A stretch of 28,221 nucleotides of DNA, from NCBI GenBank assembly GCA_036744795.1, contig DAIOHK010000030.1, positions 1-28,221 on the forward strand, written 5' to 3'. Numbering within the stretch: the first letter of the stretch is position 1; each line of letters starts with the position of its first letter. A program made the position numbers and the translations under genes. The DNA is from UBA5486 sp036744795 (GTDB lineage: Bacteria; Bacillota; UBA4882; UBA10575). This document shows, piece after piece, positions 8,516 to 16,521 of the stretch. Below the pieces are notes generated by a model. The model saw nothing but the letters and a program-made list of their open reading frames with translations. It did not search any database and was not told the origin of the DNA.

Positions 8516-9478
8516 TCACTTTTTTTCGTATCTTTCATATGCTTGAATTATTTTTTGCACCATTTCATGACGAACCACATCCTTATAACCAAGATAAACA
8601 AGGGCAATTCCTGGCACATCCTTGAGAACTTCTGAAGCTTCCACCAAACCGGAGACTTGTCCTTTTGGTAAATCTATTTGTGTAATATCCCCGGTAACCA
8701 CTATCTTTGAGCCCCATCCCATTCTAGTTAGAAACATCTTCATCTGTTCGGTTGTGGTATTTTGTGCTTCATCTAAAATCACAAAGGAATCATCTAAAGT
8801 ACGTCCCCGCATATAAGCCAGTGGCGCGATCTCGATAATCCTTCGTTCTACATAACGTTGGTATAGATCTACTCCTAAAATATCAAATAAACCATCAGTT
8901 AGTGGTCGTAAATAAGGATCGACTTTATCCTGGAGATCTCCAGGTAAGAACCCTAGTTTTTCTCCAGCTTCCACTGCTGGCCGAGTTAAAACCAATCTAT
9001 TTACTTGTTTGCTTTGCAAAGCTGCGACTGCCATAGTTACCGCTAAATAAGTCTTACCGGTTCCGGCAGGACCAATTCCAAAAGTTATACCATGATTCCT
9101 TATGGCTTCAACATATCTTTTCTGTCCTAAGGTACGAGGAGAAATCCGCTTTCCCCGGTTGGTTACTTGGATTGGGCGAGCCGAAAAACTAGTATCCTCG
9201 GCTTCACCTTCATCTCCACGTTCCAATAAATCTAACATATATCTTATCTCAGCAGGTCCAAGCATTACTCCTTTTTCTACCTGATTCCGTAATTTTTCCA
9301 AAACATCCAGAGCTTCTGTTACATTCTCATCCTCCCCCGAAAGGAATATTGTATTACCCCGGGCTGTAAGTTCTACTCCCAAAGCTTTGGAAAGCTCTTT
9401 AAGATTCTGGTCATATTGCCCAAAAAGAACAGGGGCTATTTCGGGATTAATATCTAAAGCTATTTCAGAATGATTCAA
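8516..9478 (-). CDS. phoH: PhoH family ATPase
   Basis: Cytoplasmic P-loop ATPase of the PhoH (YbeZ) type, linked in many bacteria with YbeY and RNA metabolism. The 320 residues show an N-terminal KH-like region (about 1-70), Walker A GPAGTGKT at 136-143, and Walker B FVILDEAQN at 232-240. A helicase-like GDITQIDLP follows at 263-271. The exact function is not settled for the family. Translation probably starts at TTG 9478, two bases after yqfD stops; GGAGG is about 11-13 bases away inside yqfD. Confidence 0.94.
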   Translation of the reverse strand: MNHSEIALDINPEIAPVLFGQYDQNLKELSKALGVELTARGNTIFLSGEDENVTEALDVLEKLRNQVEKGVMLGPAEIRYMLDLLERGDEGEAEDTSFSARPIQVTNRGKRISPRTLGQKRYVEAIRNHGITFGIGPAGTGKTYLAVTMAVAALQSKQVNRLVLTRPAVEAGEKLGFLPGDLQDKVDPYLRPLTDGLFDILGVDLYQRYVERRIIEIAPLAYMRGRTLDDSFVILDEAQNTTTEQMKMFLTRMGWGSKIVVTGDITQIDLPKGQVSGLVEASEVLKDVPGIALVYLGYKDVVRHEMVQKIIQAYERYEKK

Positions 9479-9480
9479 AC

Positions 9481-10689
9481 TTAATTTTGCTCCTCCTTCA
9501 AAGCAGGTTTAGCTATATTTTCTAATGTTTCCACTACTAGACGATACCAAAGAACCTCCTCTTTTACTTCCCATTCCTCTTCCCTTTTCACCGGTTTTAA
9601 ACCCGGTGGAAGTAAAAAAGTAATCCTTTCGTTCCCAGCATTTCTAGCCTTATTTAAGGCCATCTCAGTGGATACCTGCCGTTTATTCCAATTTGCGGTC
9701 TGATATATATCTTTTATTAATTCTACTAAACTAGACTTATTCCTCCCTCGAAATAAGGTCTTTCGGTAACGCTCTTGTTGATACCTGCCGGTTATCTTCC
9801 CAAAAGAAAATAAAGGAATTATTTGATTTTTAATCTTTAAGCTATAGATTACACGTTTATCAGAAGTGAGATTGGAGTTATAAACCTCCAATGGCTCCTC
9901 AATAATAACTTCATACCAGACTCTAGCAATTACCTCTCCTTCTGCCTTTACTTTTCTCATTTCAAGATTACCATCAAGATACTGAAGAATTTTTTCCCCT
10001 AACACTAAAATATCCCCTCGAGATACAGTATCTCCCTCTTTAACCAGAGGAGTGCCATCAATTAGTAAGATTCTTGTAATCAAACCATCTTTAGTAGCAA
10101 TTAGATTTGAATCCCCTTCATTAGTAGTAGGTGGTAGAGTCTTCTCAGCTACAGTAACCAGAGAGACTACCCCCTTAAACTGAATCGAAACCCATACTGC
10201 ATCTGAAAGGCGAATCCGTAGTTCCTTAATGATCCAGTCGCGTTTTTTCTCTATTTTACTCCGTAACACACCGGGAGAGACCCCAAGTTCGGAAAGTTCC
10301 CGGAGAATCAGATCTTTATCCAACTTTTGAACTCCTTGCACTTCAACGAACCAGATAAATGAAGATAATAAGTAGAGCATAATTACAAACAGAACCATCC
10401 CCAAGAGCCAGCCTTTTTTCCTTGCCACTCTTCTAAAGAGAAACGGCAACCCGCTCTTCTGTAATATCCTCCCTGTAGTTTCTGTTTTCCGAAAATAAGG
10501 GCGGAGTAAGGGATAATCTGCTGCTCTTAATTTTAATAGAATAATCTTTGGCGTCTTCCTTTTTACATCCCAAAAGGTAATCCCCTCGGCAAGGGCATAG
10601 TTAAGTAGTTTTTCCCCATTATAACCCTTAATCATGATAATAAGATAGCCCTGCAAAAAAGCTAAAATTCTTCGGGAGCTCAACATCAT
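9481..10689 (-). CDS. yqfD: Sporulation protein YqfD (SpoIV-like)
   Basis: Conserved membrane protein of spore formers, expressed in the mother cell in Bacillus and needed for efficient sporulation; biochemical role unknown. The 402-residue protein has an N-terminal soluble part, a membrane helix near residues 95-113 (GMVLFVIMLYLLSSFIWFV), then a large domain that includes WVSIQFKGVVSLVTVAEKT and GLITRILLIDGTPLVKEGDTVSRGD. It begins with two ATGs; the first overlaps the yqfC stop as ATGA, so translation is coupled. The pair yqfC-yqfD upstream of phoH is a strong marker of an endospore-forming Firmicute. Confidence 0.93.
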   Translation of the reverse strand: MMLSSRRILAFLQGYLIIMIKGYNGEKLLNYALAEGITFWDVKRKTPKIILLKLRAADYPLLRPYFRKTETTGRILQKSGLPFLFRRVARKKGWLLGMVLFVIMLYLLSSFIWFVEVQGVQKLDKDLILRELSELGVSPGVLRSKIEKKRDWIIKELRIRLSDAVWVSIQFKGVVSLVTVAEKTLPPTTNEGDSNLIATKDGLITRILLIDGTPLVKEGDTVSRGDILVLGEKILQYLDGNLEMRKVKAEGEVIARVWYEVIIEEPLEVYNSNLTSDKRVIYSLKIKNQIIPLFSFGKITGRYQQERYRKTLFRGRNKSSLVELIKDIYQTANWNKRQVSTEMALNKARNAGNERITFLLPPGLKPVKREEEWEVKEEVLWYRLVVETLENIAKPALKEEQN

Positions 10690-10979
10690 CCTTCACGCTC
10701 CACCCATTCTAATTTACTGAGCTCTCCTTCAAGCATGATCTCTTCTTTAGCGATCATTAGTATATTAAGTCTTTTTCCGGTGATCTTTACCTCTCCTGCA
10801 GGTGTATCTATCCTTACCACTTCGTTTGTATATTCTACTATTCCCCGGTGATTTTCTAAGAATAGACGCTGGTTTCCCATTAATACCAGACGAGGAAGAT
10901 CTAATATCACATCGGATGGTAACTCCAAAAAGTCAGCTATTTTAGCTTTGAATTTCTCCTTTTTCTCCACTTTTCCCAT
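10686..10979 (-). CDS. yqfC: Sporulation protein YqfC
   Basis: Small conserved protein of spore formers always found next to yqfD; function unknown. It has 97 residues, with the family pattern LPSDVILDLPRLVLMGNQRLFLENHRGI spread over about residues 18-46, then TNEVVRIDTPAGEVKITG and a short C-terminal segment. I start at the ATG at 10979, which has GGAAGG five bases upstream. The open frame runs ten codons further but without a ribosome site. It is first in the long minus-strand train, behind a TTGAAT/TATAAT promoter. A 6-bp inverted repeat (CCACCT/AGGTGG, 22-base loop) lies in the leader. Confidence 0.92.
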   Translation of the reverse strand: MGKVEKKEKFKAKIADFLELPSDVILDLPRLVLMGNQRLFLENHRGIVEYTNEVVRIDTPAGEVKITGKRLNILMIAKEEIMLEGELSKLEWVEREG

Positions 10980-11054
10980 ACCATCCTTCCTATCACATAA
11001 AAAATCCACCTGCTTTTACAAAATTATGCGTCAAAGGTGGGAAAAATGAAAAGT

Positions 11055-11082
11055 ATTATAGGTTAAGGAATTCGTAATTCAA
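11055..11082 (-). promoter_or_regulatory. Sigma-A type promoter for the yqfC gene train
   Basis: On the minus strand, TTGAAT (11077-11082) and a perfect TATAAT (11055-11060) are separated by 16 bases. The first codon of yqfC is about 75 bases downstream. The spacing and the -10 are good and the -35 is four of six. Sporulation promoters for yqfC, if any, were not identified. Confidence 0.55.
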
Positions 11083-11122
11083 TTATTTAAGTTTAACCAT
11101 AAATATATTAATATTCCCGCCA

Positions 11123-11176
11123 GGCATTGTCTAATCTTTTTTTTGGTCAATCATAATATTTTTATTAGACAATGCC
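11123..11176. repeat. Perfect 13-bp inverted repeat behind cca
   Basis: GGCATTGTCTAAT (11123-11135) is repeated exactly in reverse complement at 11164-11176 around a 28-base AT-rich spacer. It starts ten bases beyond the cca stop. No T-run follows either arm closely, so it is not a standard intrinsic terminator. It could form an mRNA 3' hairpin or be the relic of a small mobile element. Confidence 0.8.
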
Positions 11177-11185
11177 CTCGTATGA

Positions 11186-12523
11186 TTAGTAATTTTTTTC
11201 AAGGTAATACAGGAGTCTCTCCCTTTGATTACGTTTAGGATCTTCAATTACCCACCGGAAAACCTCCTGTAAAACTTCCCCAACCTTAGGGCCCGGAGGA
11301 AGAGAGAGCAGTTCCATCACATCATGACCATTGATTGCCAAGTCCCGTATGGAAAAAACAGTTTCACCAGTAAGTAAAGCTTCAATCCGTGATGCAAAAG
11401 CCGACAGCCCCTTCAGAGCTAAATGATATGCTCCACCAGTACCAACAATATCAGCTCTTCTTAATTCTAATAAATCTTTAATATACTCCCTTCCTACTCT
11501 AATGACTAAGCGACGTAAAGCAGCATCAGAGACCAAGGGATCGGTTGAAAACATATGCCAGCGGATTAAGGTTGAAACATTTTTACTAAAGCTGTTTGCA
11601 TACCGTATACGTTCCAAGATCCCGGTAGCCAACTCCTGTCCAACCTTGTCATGCCCATAATAGTGAATCTCCTCTCCCACCTGAATTCTAGTACTTCCTT
11701 TTCCCAGGTCATGCAGGAAAGCTGCCCAACGTAGCTCGGGAAGAGGTTTAATCGCCTGGGTGGTCGCAACTAAATGCTGAAACAGCCTGTTTCCATCCTG
11801 AAGTACTGGAATAAACTCCGGAATGATGGTGGTAAGCAGTGAAGTTCTAGCCATCCCGGTAAGTCCCTTTTCCGGAAAAGCAGAAATCAGTAGTTTCTTT
11901 AGTTCCTCTCCAATCCGTTCTCCGCTTATTTTTCTTATTTCTAAAGGATTAATTCCTTCTTCAGTCCGGCGTTCTCCTCGAAATCCTAAAGTCGATTGGA
12001 AACGAAAAAATCTTAACATCCGCAAAGCATCTTCTTGAAACCGTAATCTGGGATCACCTACCGTTCTGATTAATCGACGTTTAAGATCCCGTCTTCCACC
12101 AAAGGGGTCAATTATTTTTCGACTTAAAGGATCAATAGCCATTGCATTAATTGTAAAATCACGTCGGGAAAGATCGGCTAAAAGGGAAGTGGTAAAATCC
12201 ACCCAATCCGGATGTCTCCCATCAGTATAAGTGCCTTCTCGCCGGAAAGTTGTTACTTCAAGGGAGAAATCATTAATCACTACCAAAACAGTACCAAACT
12301 TCTCTCCTACTGGAATAGTCTGTGCAAAGATCTCTTTTATTCTCTCCGGAGGTGCGTTAGTGCTTAAATCCCAATCAGTTGGAAGCTTAGATAGTAGCAA
12401 ATCCCGAGGTGCACCACCCACTAGATAGGCTTCATAACCATGCTCTTGTAATCTTCTAAGTACAAAGATCACCTCTGTCGGAATCACCCGCCATAGCTTT
12501 TCCCACCATCTAAGACTAAGCAC
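11186..12523 (-). CDS. cca: tRNA nucleotidyltransferase / CCA-adding enzyme with HD domain
   Basis: Adds or repairs the 3' CCA end of tRNAs. The nucleotidyltransferase domain has VGGAPRDLLL at 35-44 and the metal-binding pair D50 and D52 in TDWDLST. RRDFTINAMAIDP and EDALRMLRFFRF follow. The C-terminal part holds an HD motif (AAFLHDLGKG) that is often present in this class and may give phosphohydrolase activity. The 445 residues fit the class II bacterial enzyme. CCA-adding and A-adding enzymes look alike at this level, so full CCA addition is the likely reading, not proven. GTG start with GGGAG about seven bases upstream. It is divergent from cwlD. Confidence 0.93.
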   Translation of the reverse strand: MLSLRWWEKLWRVIPTEVIFVLRRLQEHGYEAYLVGGAPRDLLLSKLPTDWDLSTNAPPERIKEIFAQTIPVGEKFGTVLVVINDFSLEVTTFRREGTYTDGRHPDWVDFTTSLLADLSRRDFTINAMAIDPLSRKIIDPFGGRRDLKRRLIRTVGDPRLRFQEDALRMLRFFRFQSTLGFRGERRTEEGINPLEIRKISGERIGEELKKLLISAFPEKGLTGMARTSLLTTIIPEFIPVLQDGNRLFQHLVATTQAIKPLPELRWAAFLHDLGKGSTRIQVGEEIHYYGHDKVGQELATGILERIRYANSFSKNVSTLIRWHMFSTDPLVSDAALRRLVIRVGREYIKDLLELRRADIVGTGGAYHLALKGLSAFASRIEALLTGETVFSIRDLAINGHDVMELLSLPPGPKVGEVLQEVFRWVIEDPKRNQRERLLYYLEKNY

Positions 12524-12669
12524 TTACATCTCCCTCCCTATACTTTTTTGCAATTCATAAGTCTCGTAGCATAAATATAAAAACTATGAATAAACATAAG
12601 TGATCCAAAAGCTAAGGGGCTAACTGTCGAATCCTCTAAAAGTTTACTTGATATTTTTGGGGTGATCAG

Positions 12670-13380
12670 ATGAGAATCATCATCCTTACTAGAGAAAAAC
12701 TACAACTTTTTATATATTTGCTTGGAATTATTCTTTGCCTGTTCATCCTTTTCCCCTACTTTTCCGGTACAAAATATGCTCAAGGCAAATTAAACAAAAA
12801 AAGTATTCTGATTGATCCCGGTCACGGAGGAGTTGATGGCGGTGCTGCTGATCACCTGGGAAATTTGGAGAAAGACATCAACCTCGCAATCGCTCTGAAA
12901 CTCCGTAATCAACTCCGTCAAAGCGGCTTAAATGTTTTTATGACACGTGAGACAGATACCGAATTATCTCCATTTATTAAAGGACGACAAGGGAGACACC
13001 GCCGGGACCTATCGGCAAGAATCGAAAAAGCAAGAACTACTGGTAGCCTATTTATCATCAGTATCCATTGCGATTGGTCCACAGATCGGGCCCGCCGCGG
13101 GATGATTGCTTTCTATAATTACCAGGACCCGGACGGAAAAAAACTGGCCTTAATCTTACAAGAAGAATTGAATAAAATTCAAACCACTCCTCAAAAAGCT
13201 GCACCTGGTAATTACTTTATCATTAAACAACCTGGAATCAGTGGAGTTATACTGGAAGTCGGATTCCTCTCCAACCCGGAAGAAGCTTTTCAACTCCAGA
13301 ATAAAGAATACCAGGAAAGAATTGTTCTTGCCATTACTAATGGAATACTCCAGTACTGCCGGAATCTATCATCAACTTGA
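12670..13380 (+). CDS. cwlD: N-acetylmuramoyl-L-alanine amidase CwlD
   Basis: Zinc amidase that removes peptide side chains from spore cortex muramic acid, the first step toward the muramic-lactam needed for germination. The 236-residue protein has an N-terminal hydrophobic segment (about 10-33, signal or anchor) and an Amidase_3 domain. The zinc and catalytic residues are H52 in DPGHGG, E67 in LEKDIN, H133 in SIHCDWS and E196 in ILEVGFLSN. A GGGGTGAT ribosome site lies just upstream. The assignment to CwlD rather than another Amidase_3 enzyme rests on size, the single N-terminal anchor and the spore-former context. Confidence 0.85.
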   Translation: MRIIILTREKLQLFIYLLGIILCLFILFPYFSGTKYAQGKLNKKSILIDPGHGGVDGGAADHLGNLEKDINLAIALKLRNQLRQSGLNVFMTRETDTELSPFIKGRQGRHRRDLSARIEKARTTGSLFIISIHCDWSTDRARRGMIAFYNYQDPDGKKLALILQEELNKIQTTPQKAAPGNYFIIKQPGISGVILEVGFLSNPEEAFQLQNKEYQERIVLAITNGILQYCRNLSST

Positions 13381-13395
13381 TCTTCCTATTAAAAC

Positions 13396-13417
13396 GGGCT
13401 CCCTTAATGAAGAGCCC
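13396..13417. terminator. Hairpin between convergent cwlD and radical SAM gene
   Basis: GGGCTC (13396-13401) pairs with GAGCCC (13412-13417) around a ten-base loop. On the minus strand the stem is followed by GTTTTAAT; on the plus strand the tail is only ACTATAATTT. It spans the stop codon of the radical SAM gene and lies 15 bases after cwlD. Probably a modest shared terminator. Confidence 0.5.
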
Positions 13418-14666
13418 TACTATAATTTCCAATTATGATCTTAGGAAACTCACGGGCCAATTCATCAAGGAATTTAGAGACCCCCAAGATCTCTCCTGTT
13501 AATGGTCTTTTGCTTTTCATTATTCTTTCCCAGATAAAATCGGGATCAATATTTAAATTCCGCATCTGAATCATATCTACCGGGTGAGCCTGGAGAAAAC
13601 GGAATAAATCTTCCATCTGCGATTGCCGGTCGGTAAATCCCGGTAAGGCAAGTAGATTGATCGAGACAAAGACCGATTGCTCCCGTAAGCGGTCAATTGA
13701 CTCCGTAACTTGGGAAAAAGTATAATTTTGCGGTTGATGGTACAAAGAATAGTACTGCGGATTTGTCGAAAAGATACTAACCCTGGCAGAATCCAGTCCT
13801 ACTCTAGCCAGCTCTGCCAGTGCCTCAGGCATCCCGGCATTTGTATTAATATTAATTGTACCTTCGCCCGTTTCTTCCCTAATTTCTTTAATCGCTTCTT
13901 TGATTAGCTCCCAAGCTAAAAGAGGCTCTCCTTCGCATCCCTGGCCAAAACTGATAATTGCTTCCTTTCCAGAGAGATGTGGAAGGGCAATCTCTAATAC
14001 TTCCTTAATAGCTGGTTGAAAATTAATCCGCTCTTGGGCTGAAGGGCAACATTCCGCCGGTTGTTTGGAGATACACCCAAGACACTGGGCATTACAGGAC
14101 GGAGAAACGGGAATTCCTCCTTCCCACCGGCCGTAGAATATGTTCTGAGCAGTAAGGCAATGATACTCTAGGGCACACTTGGCCAGCTGTCTCAAGATCC
14201 GGTTATTATTACATTTTGATAGTTTTTTCTCAATTAAGCTGGGCAAATCAGGAGAATTATATAATAAAGGATTCCATTTTTCTACTTCATCAGTGCAACG
14301 GACCGCTGCGTATAATTGACCATCTTTCGCCGCCACTGCTGTATAACCGTAAAGCGGTAATTGAGGCGCCTCTGAACTCCTTTGATAAGCCGGAAGAAAT
14401 AATCGGGTATAACCTTGAGGAAGAATAGCCGCTACTGCTGTAAAATCTTCCTCATCAATCGTTACTGGTTCGCCAGTTCGCAGATCTAAGCCGATCGGCC
14501 GTCTTCCCGGCAAAAAAAATAGATCGGCTCCCGGAGGAAGAGGGACTAAATCTTCTGCTGCCAATTCCCAATACTCCTCCCCCGTAGCACCCAAAGGGAG
14601 TAACTCCGGGTCAAACCTTAGTTCTCCATTATGATCAGCATAGACTAAATTAAACTCGCTCTTCAA
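13404..14666 (-). CDS. Radical SAM protein of unknown function
   Basis: Cluster-binding radical S-adenosylmethionine enzyme of about 420 residues. The signature SCNAQCLGC places the cluster cysteines at 191, 195 and 198, in a CxxxCxxC motif. It is followed by SFGQGCEGEPLL (a GGEP-like SAM-binding turn) and later TININTNAGMPEAL. Five further cysteines around the motif (152, 164, 170, 206, 207) could hold a second cluster; this is inference. The first 150 residues form an unassigned domain, and I do not know the substrate. The open frame begins at TTG 14711, but that codon lies on a TATAAT box with no ribosome site. TTG 14666 has GGGGGC six bases upstream and is preferred. Confidence 0.75.
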   Translation of the reverse strand: MKSEFNLVYADHNGELRFDPELLPLGATGEEYWELAAEDLVPLPPGADLFFLPGRRPIGLDLRTGEPVTIDEEDFTAVAAILPQGYTRLFLPAYQRSSEAPQLPLYGYTAVAAKDGQLYAAVRCTDEVEKWNPLLYNSPDLPSLIEKKLSKCNNNRILRQLAKCALEYHCLTAQNIFYGRWEGGIPVSPSCNAQCLGCISKQPAECCPSAQERINFQPAIKEVLEIALPHLSGKEAIISFGQGCEGEPLLAWELIKEAIKEIREETGEGTININTNAGMPEALAELARVGLDSARVSIFSTNPQYYSLYHQPQNYTFSQVTESIDRLREQSVFVSINLLALPGFTDRQSQMEDLFRFLQAHPVDMIQMRNLNIDPDFIWERIMKSKRPLTGEILGVSKFLDELAREFPKIIIGNYSRALH

Positions 14667-14710
14667 ATTATTGCCCCCAAAATTATTTTCATCGGTAATT
14701 CTTTCTTCCA

Positions 14711-14719
14711 ATTATATCA
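14711..14719 (-). promoter_or_regulatory. Extended -10 promoter of the radical SAM gene
   Basis: On the minus strand TGA precedes a perfect TATAAT (14711-14716), an extended -10 box. The -35 region falls in the T-rich tail of the upstream hairpin and has no clear hexamer. Transcription would begin near 14704, which supports translation from TTG 14666. Confidence 0.5.
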
Positions 14720-14730
14720 TACCTGGCTTA

Positions 14731-14776
14731 ATAAAAAACCATCCAAACTTACCTCCAGGCTAAAGTTTAATGGTTT
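14731..14776 (-). terminator. Hairpin with T-run upstream of the radical SAM gene
   Basis: Arms AAACCAT/ATGGTTT (7 bp) and AAACTT/AAGTTT (6 bp) are stacked with a small internal loop and a 12-base loop. Reading the minus strand, a run of TTTTTTAT follows the stem. It is about 175 bases beyond the main glyA terminator and directly in front of the radical SAM promoter, so it probably blocks read-through from glyA. The plus side is also followed by an AT-rich tail. Confidence 0.6.
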
Positions 14777-14946
14777 ATTATTTATTTGCTAATATATTAA
14801 CTTATATGCTTTTCTCAGTCTCAATTCTAAATTCAGCTAAAGACATCTTTAATTCTGCTTACAGTACAGCAAGCGTAAAGGAAGATTAAAAAAACGACAA
14901 ACACATACAGCAAGTCTATTACAGCGCACTCAAACAATCCGGTTAA
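14777..14946. other. Intergenic stretch between two terminators
   Basis: This lies in the 340-base gap between the radical SAM gene and glyA. I see no open frame with a ribosome site. The nine-base word TACAGCAAG occurs twice, at 14865-14873 and 14906-14914, with a partial third copy (TTACAGCGC) shortly after. No function can be assigned. Confidence 0.4.
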
Positions 14947-14990
14947 AATAAAAAAACAGGAAGATTGATTTACAATCTCCCTGTTTTTTT
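14947..14990 (-). terminator. Intrinsic terminator of glyA
   Basis: ACAGG and AGATT (left) pair with AATCT and CCTGT (right), with one mismatch between the two blocks and a seven-base loop. The stem is flanked by A-runs and T-runs, and on the minus strand it is followed by TTTTTTATTTT. It begins about 17 bases after the glyA stop. Confidence 0.85.
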
Positions 14991-15006
14991 AAAAAAGGTT
15001 TATATT

Positions 15007-16521
15007 TTAACCAAAATATTTTAATAGTAAATCCAAATCCAATTCTGGATAAACCGGAAAACGCTTCAACAAAGTTTCTACGCGTGAGCGGGCTTCATTT
15101 TTAATCTTCTCATCCAGAATGTACCGGGCTTTACTTGTTGTTCCAGCCTTTGGCCCGGAATCTATAAGCCGTGGTTTTGTATTCTCTAAGACCATTTTAA
15201 GTATAGAAGCAATCTCCTTCATCTCGGCTTCCCCCATGCCCAGAGTAGTAGTTGCCGGAGTCCCAATCCGTAAGCCACTAGTATACCAGGCACCATTCGT
15301 ATCATTAGGTAGAGAGTTTCTGTTTAAAGTAATCCCACACTCTCTGAGAGCACTCTCCGCCTGACGTCCGGTAAGGCCAAAGGGACGAACATCAATCAGC
15401 AGTAGATGATTATCTGTGCCATCGGTAGCAACCTCCATATCCTGTTCGATGCAGGCCTGCGCCAAACTTCTGGAATTCTCTACAATCTTTTGGGCATAAT
15501 CTTTAAATGCTTGCTTATTAGCTTCAGTTAGTGCCACAGCCTTGGCTGCCATTATATGAGGAAGAGGACCACCTATTACCAAGGGGCATCCTTTATCTAC
15601 ATGTTCGGCAAATTCTTCGGTACATAAAATTAAACCGCCACGGGGTCCACGTAAAGTTTTATGGGTAGTAGTCGTTACAACATGAGCATGGAGAACCGGA
15701 TTATAATCACCGGAAAAGACTCCGCCAGCTACCAGCCCGGCAAAATGAGCCATATCTACCATTAGTACGGCTCCTACTTGATCAGCAATCTCCCGGAAAC
15801 GTTTAAAATTAATGGTTCGAGGATAAGCGCTAAATCCAGCCAGTAGAATCAAGGGTTTTACTTCCATAGCAATCTTTTCGATCTCATCATAATCTAATAA
15901 ACCAGATTCCTTGTTAACACCATAGCTAAAGGTCTCAAACATCTGGGCCGAAACATTATGCCGATAACCATGGGTTAAATGTCCGCCTGAATAATAGTCC
16001 ATTCCCAGAAGACGCTGGTTACCTAAGAGGTAACGGAGTTTATTCCAATCATCACGACTCATCTTATTAGGATCTTTTATCTCCAATTTTTCCAATTCCG
16101 GGGTTTTTACCCGGGCATTTAAAATTGCCCAATAGGCAACAAGATTGGCATCCGCTCCACTGTGCGGCTGAACATAAGCATGGTCAGCTCCAAATAATTT
16201 ACAAGCTTGCTTCCTTGCATAATCTTCAACACTATCAACATTACCACATCCGGCATAGAAACGATGGAAAGGGTAACCTTCGGCATATTTGTCGGTAAAT
16301 AAGTTTCCCATGGCCAGTTGGGTAGCGAGTGATGAATAGTTTTCACTGGCAATTAACTTCAAATTATTCCTTTGGTCTCTTAATTCATATACTATATCTC
16401 GGGCAATAGTAGGAGCTACTGTTGCCACTTCTGTGAGGTTAGCTAAATAAGCTAGGAATCCCGCATTAATTTCTTCTGGTTTAGTGTTAGTTAAATAATC
16501 TTTGATTGCCAAGTTGGACAT
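15007..16521 (-). CDS. glyA: Serine hydroxymethyltransferase, long form
   Basis: PLP enzyme that interconverts serine and glycine and charges tetrahydrofolate with a one-carbon unit. Signatures are LKLIASENY at 55-62, YAEGYPFHRFYAGC, GGHLTHG at 179-185, VDMAHFAGLVAGG and the PLP lysine K288 in TTTTHKTLRGPRGG. At 504 residues it is about 90 longer than the common bacterial enzyme (about 415). There is extra N-terminal sequence, an insertion at roughly 137-172 before GMDYYSGGHLTHG, and a longer C-terminus. Long versions are known, for example in treponemes as I recall. The start is ATG 16521 with AGGAG nine to ten bases upstream; the open frame's GTG further up lies in that ribosome site. Confidence 0.93.
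   Translation of the reverse strand: MSNLAIKDYLTNTKPEEINAGFLAYLANLTEVATVAPTIARDIVYELRDQRNNLKLIASENYSSLATQLAMGNLFTDKYAEGYPFHRFYAGCGNVDSVEDYARKQACKLFGADHAYVQPHSGADANLVAYWAILNARVKTPELEKLEIKDPNKMSRDDWNKLRYLLGNQRLLGMDYYSGGHLTHGYRHNVSAQMFETFSYGVNKESGLLDYDEIEKIAMEVKPLILLAGFSAYPRTINFKRFREIADQVGAVLMVDMAHFAGLVAGGVFSGDYNPVLHAHVVTTTTHKTLRGPRGGLILCTEEFAEHVDKGCPLVIGGPLPHIMAAKAVALTEANKQAFKDYAQKIVENSRSLAQACIEQDMEVATDGTDNHLLLIDVRPFGLTGRQAESALRECGITLNRNSLPNDTNGAWYTSGLRIGTPATTTLGMGEAEMKEIASILKMVLENTKPRLIDSGPKAGTTSKARYILDEKIKNEARSRVETLLKRFPVYPELDLDLLLKYFG

Noticed and set aside
10981..11040. Small inverted repeat CCACCT/AGGTGG in the yqfC leader
   Set aside because: Only 6 bp with a 22-base loop; too weak to call a regulatory structure.
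11566..11769. Minus-strand frame inside cca
   Set aside because: Shadow of the cca HD-domain coding sequence in another frame, with no ribosome site.
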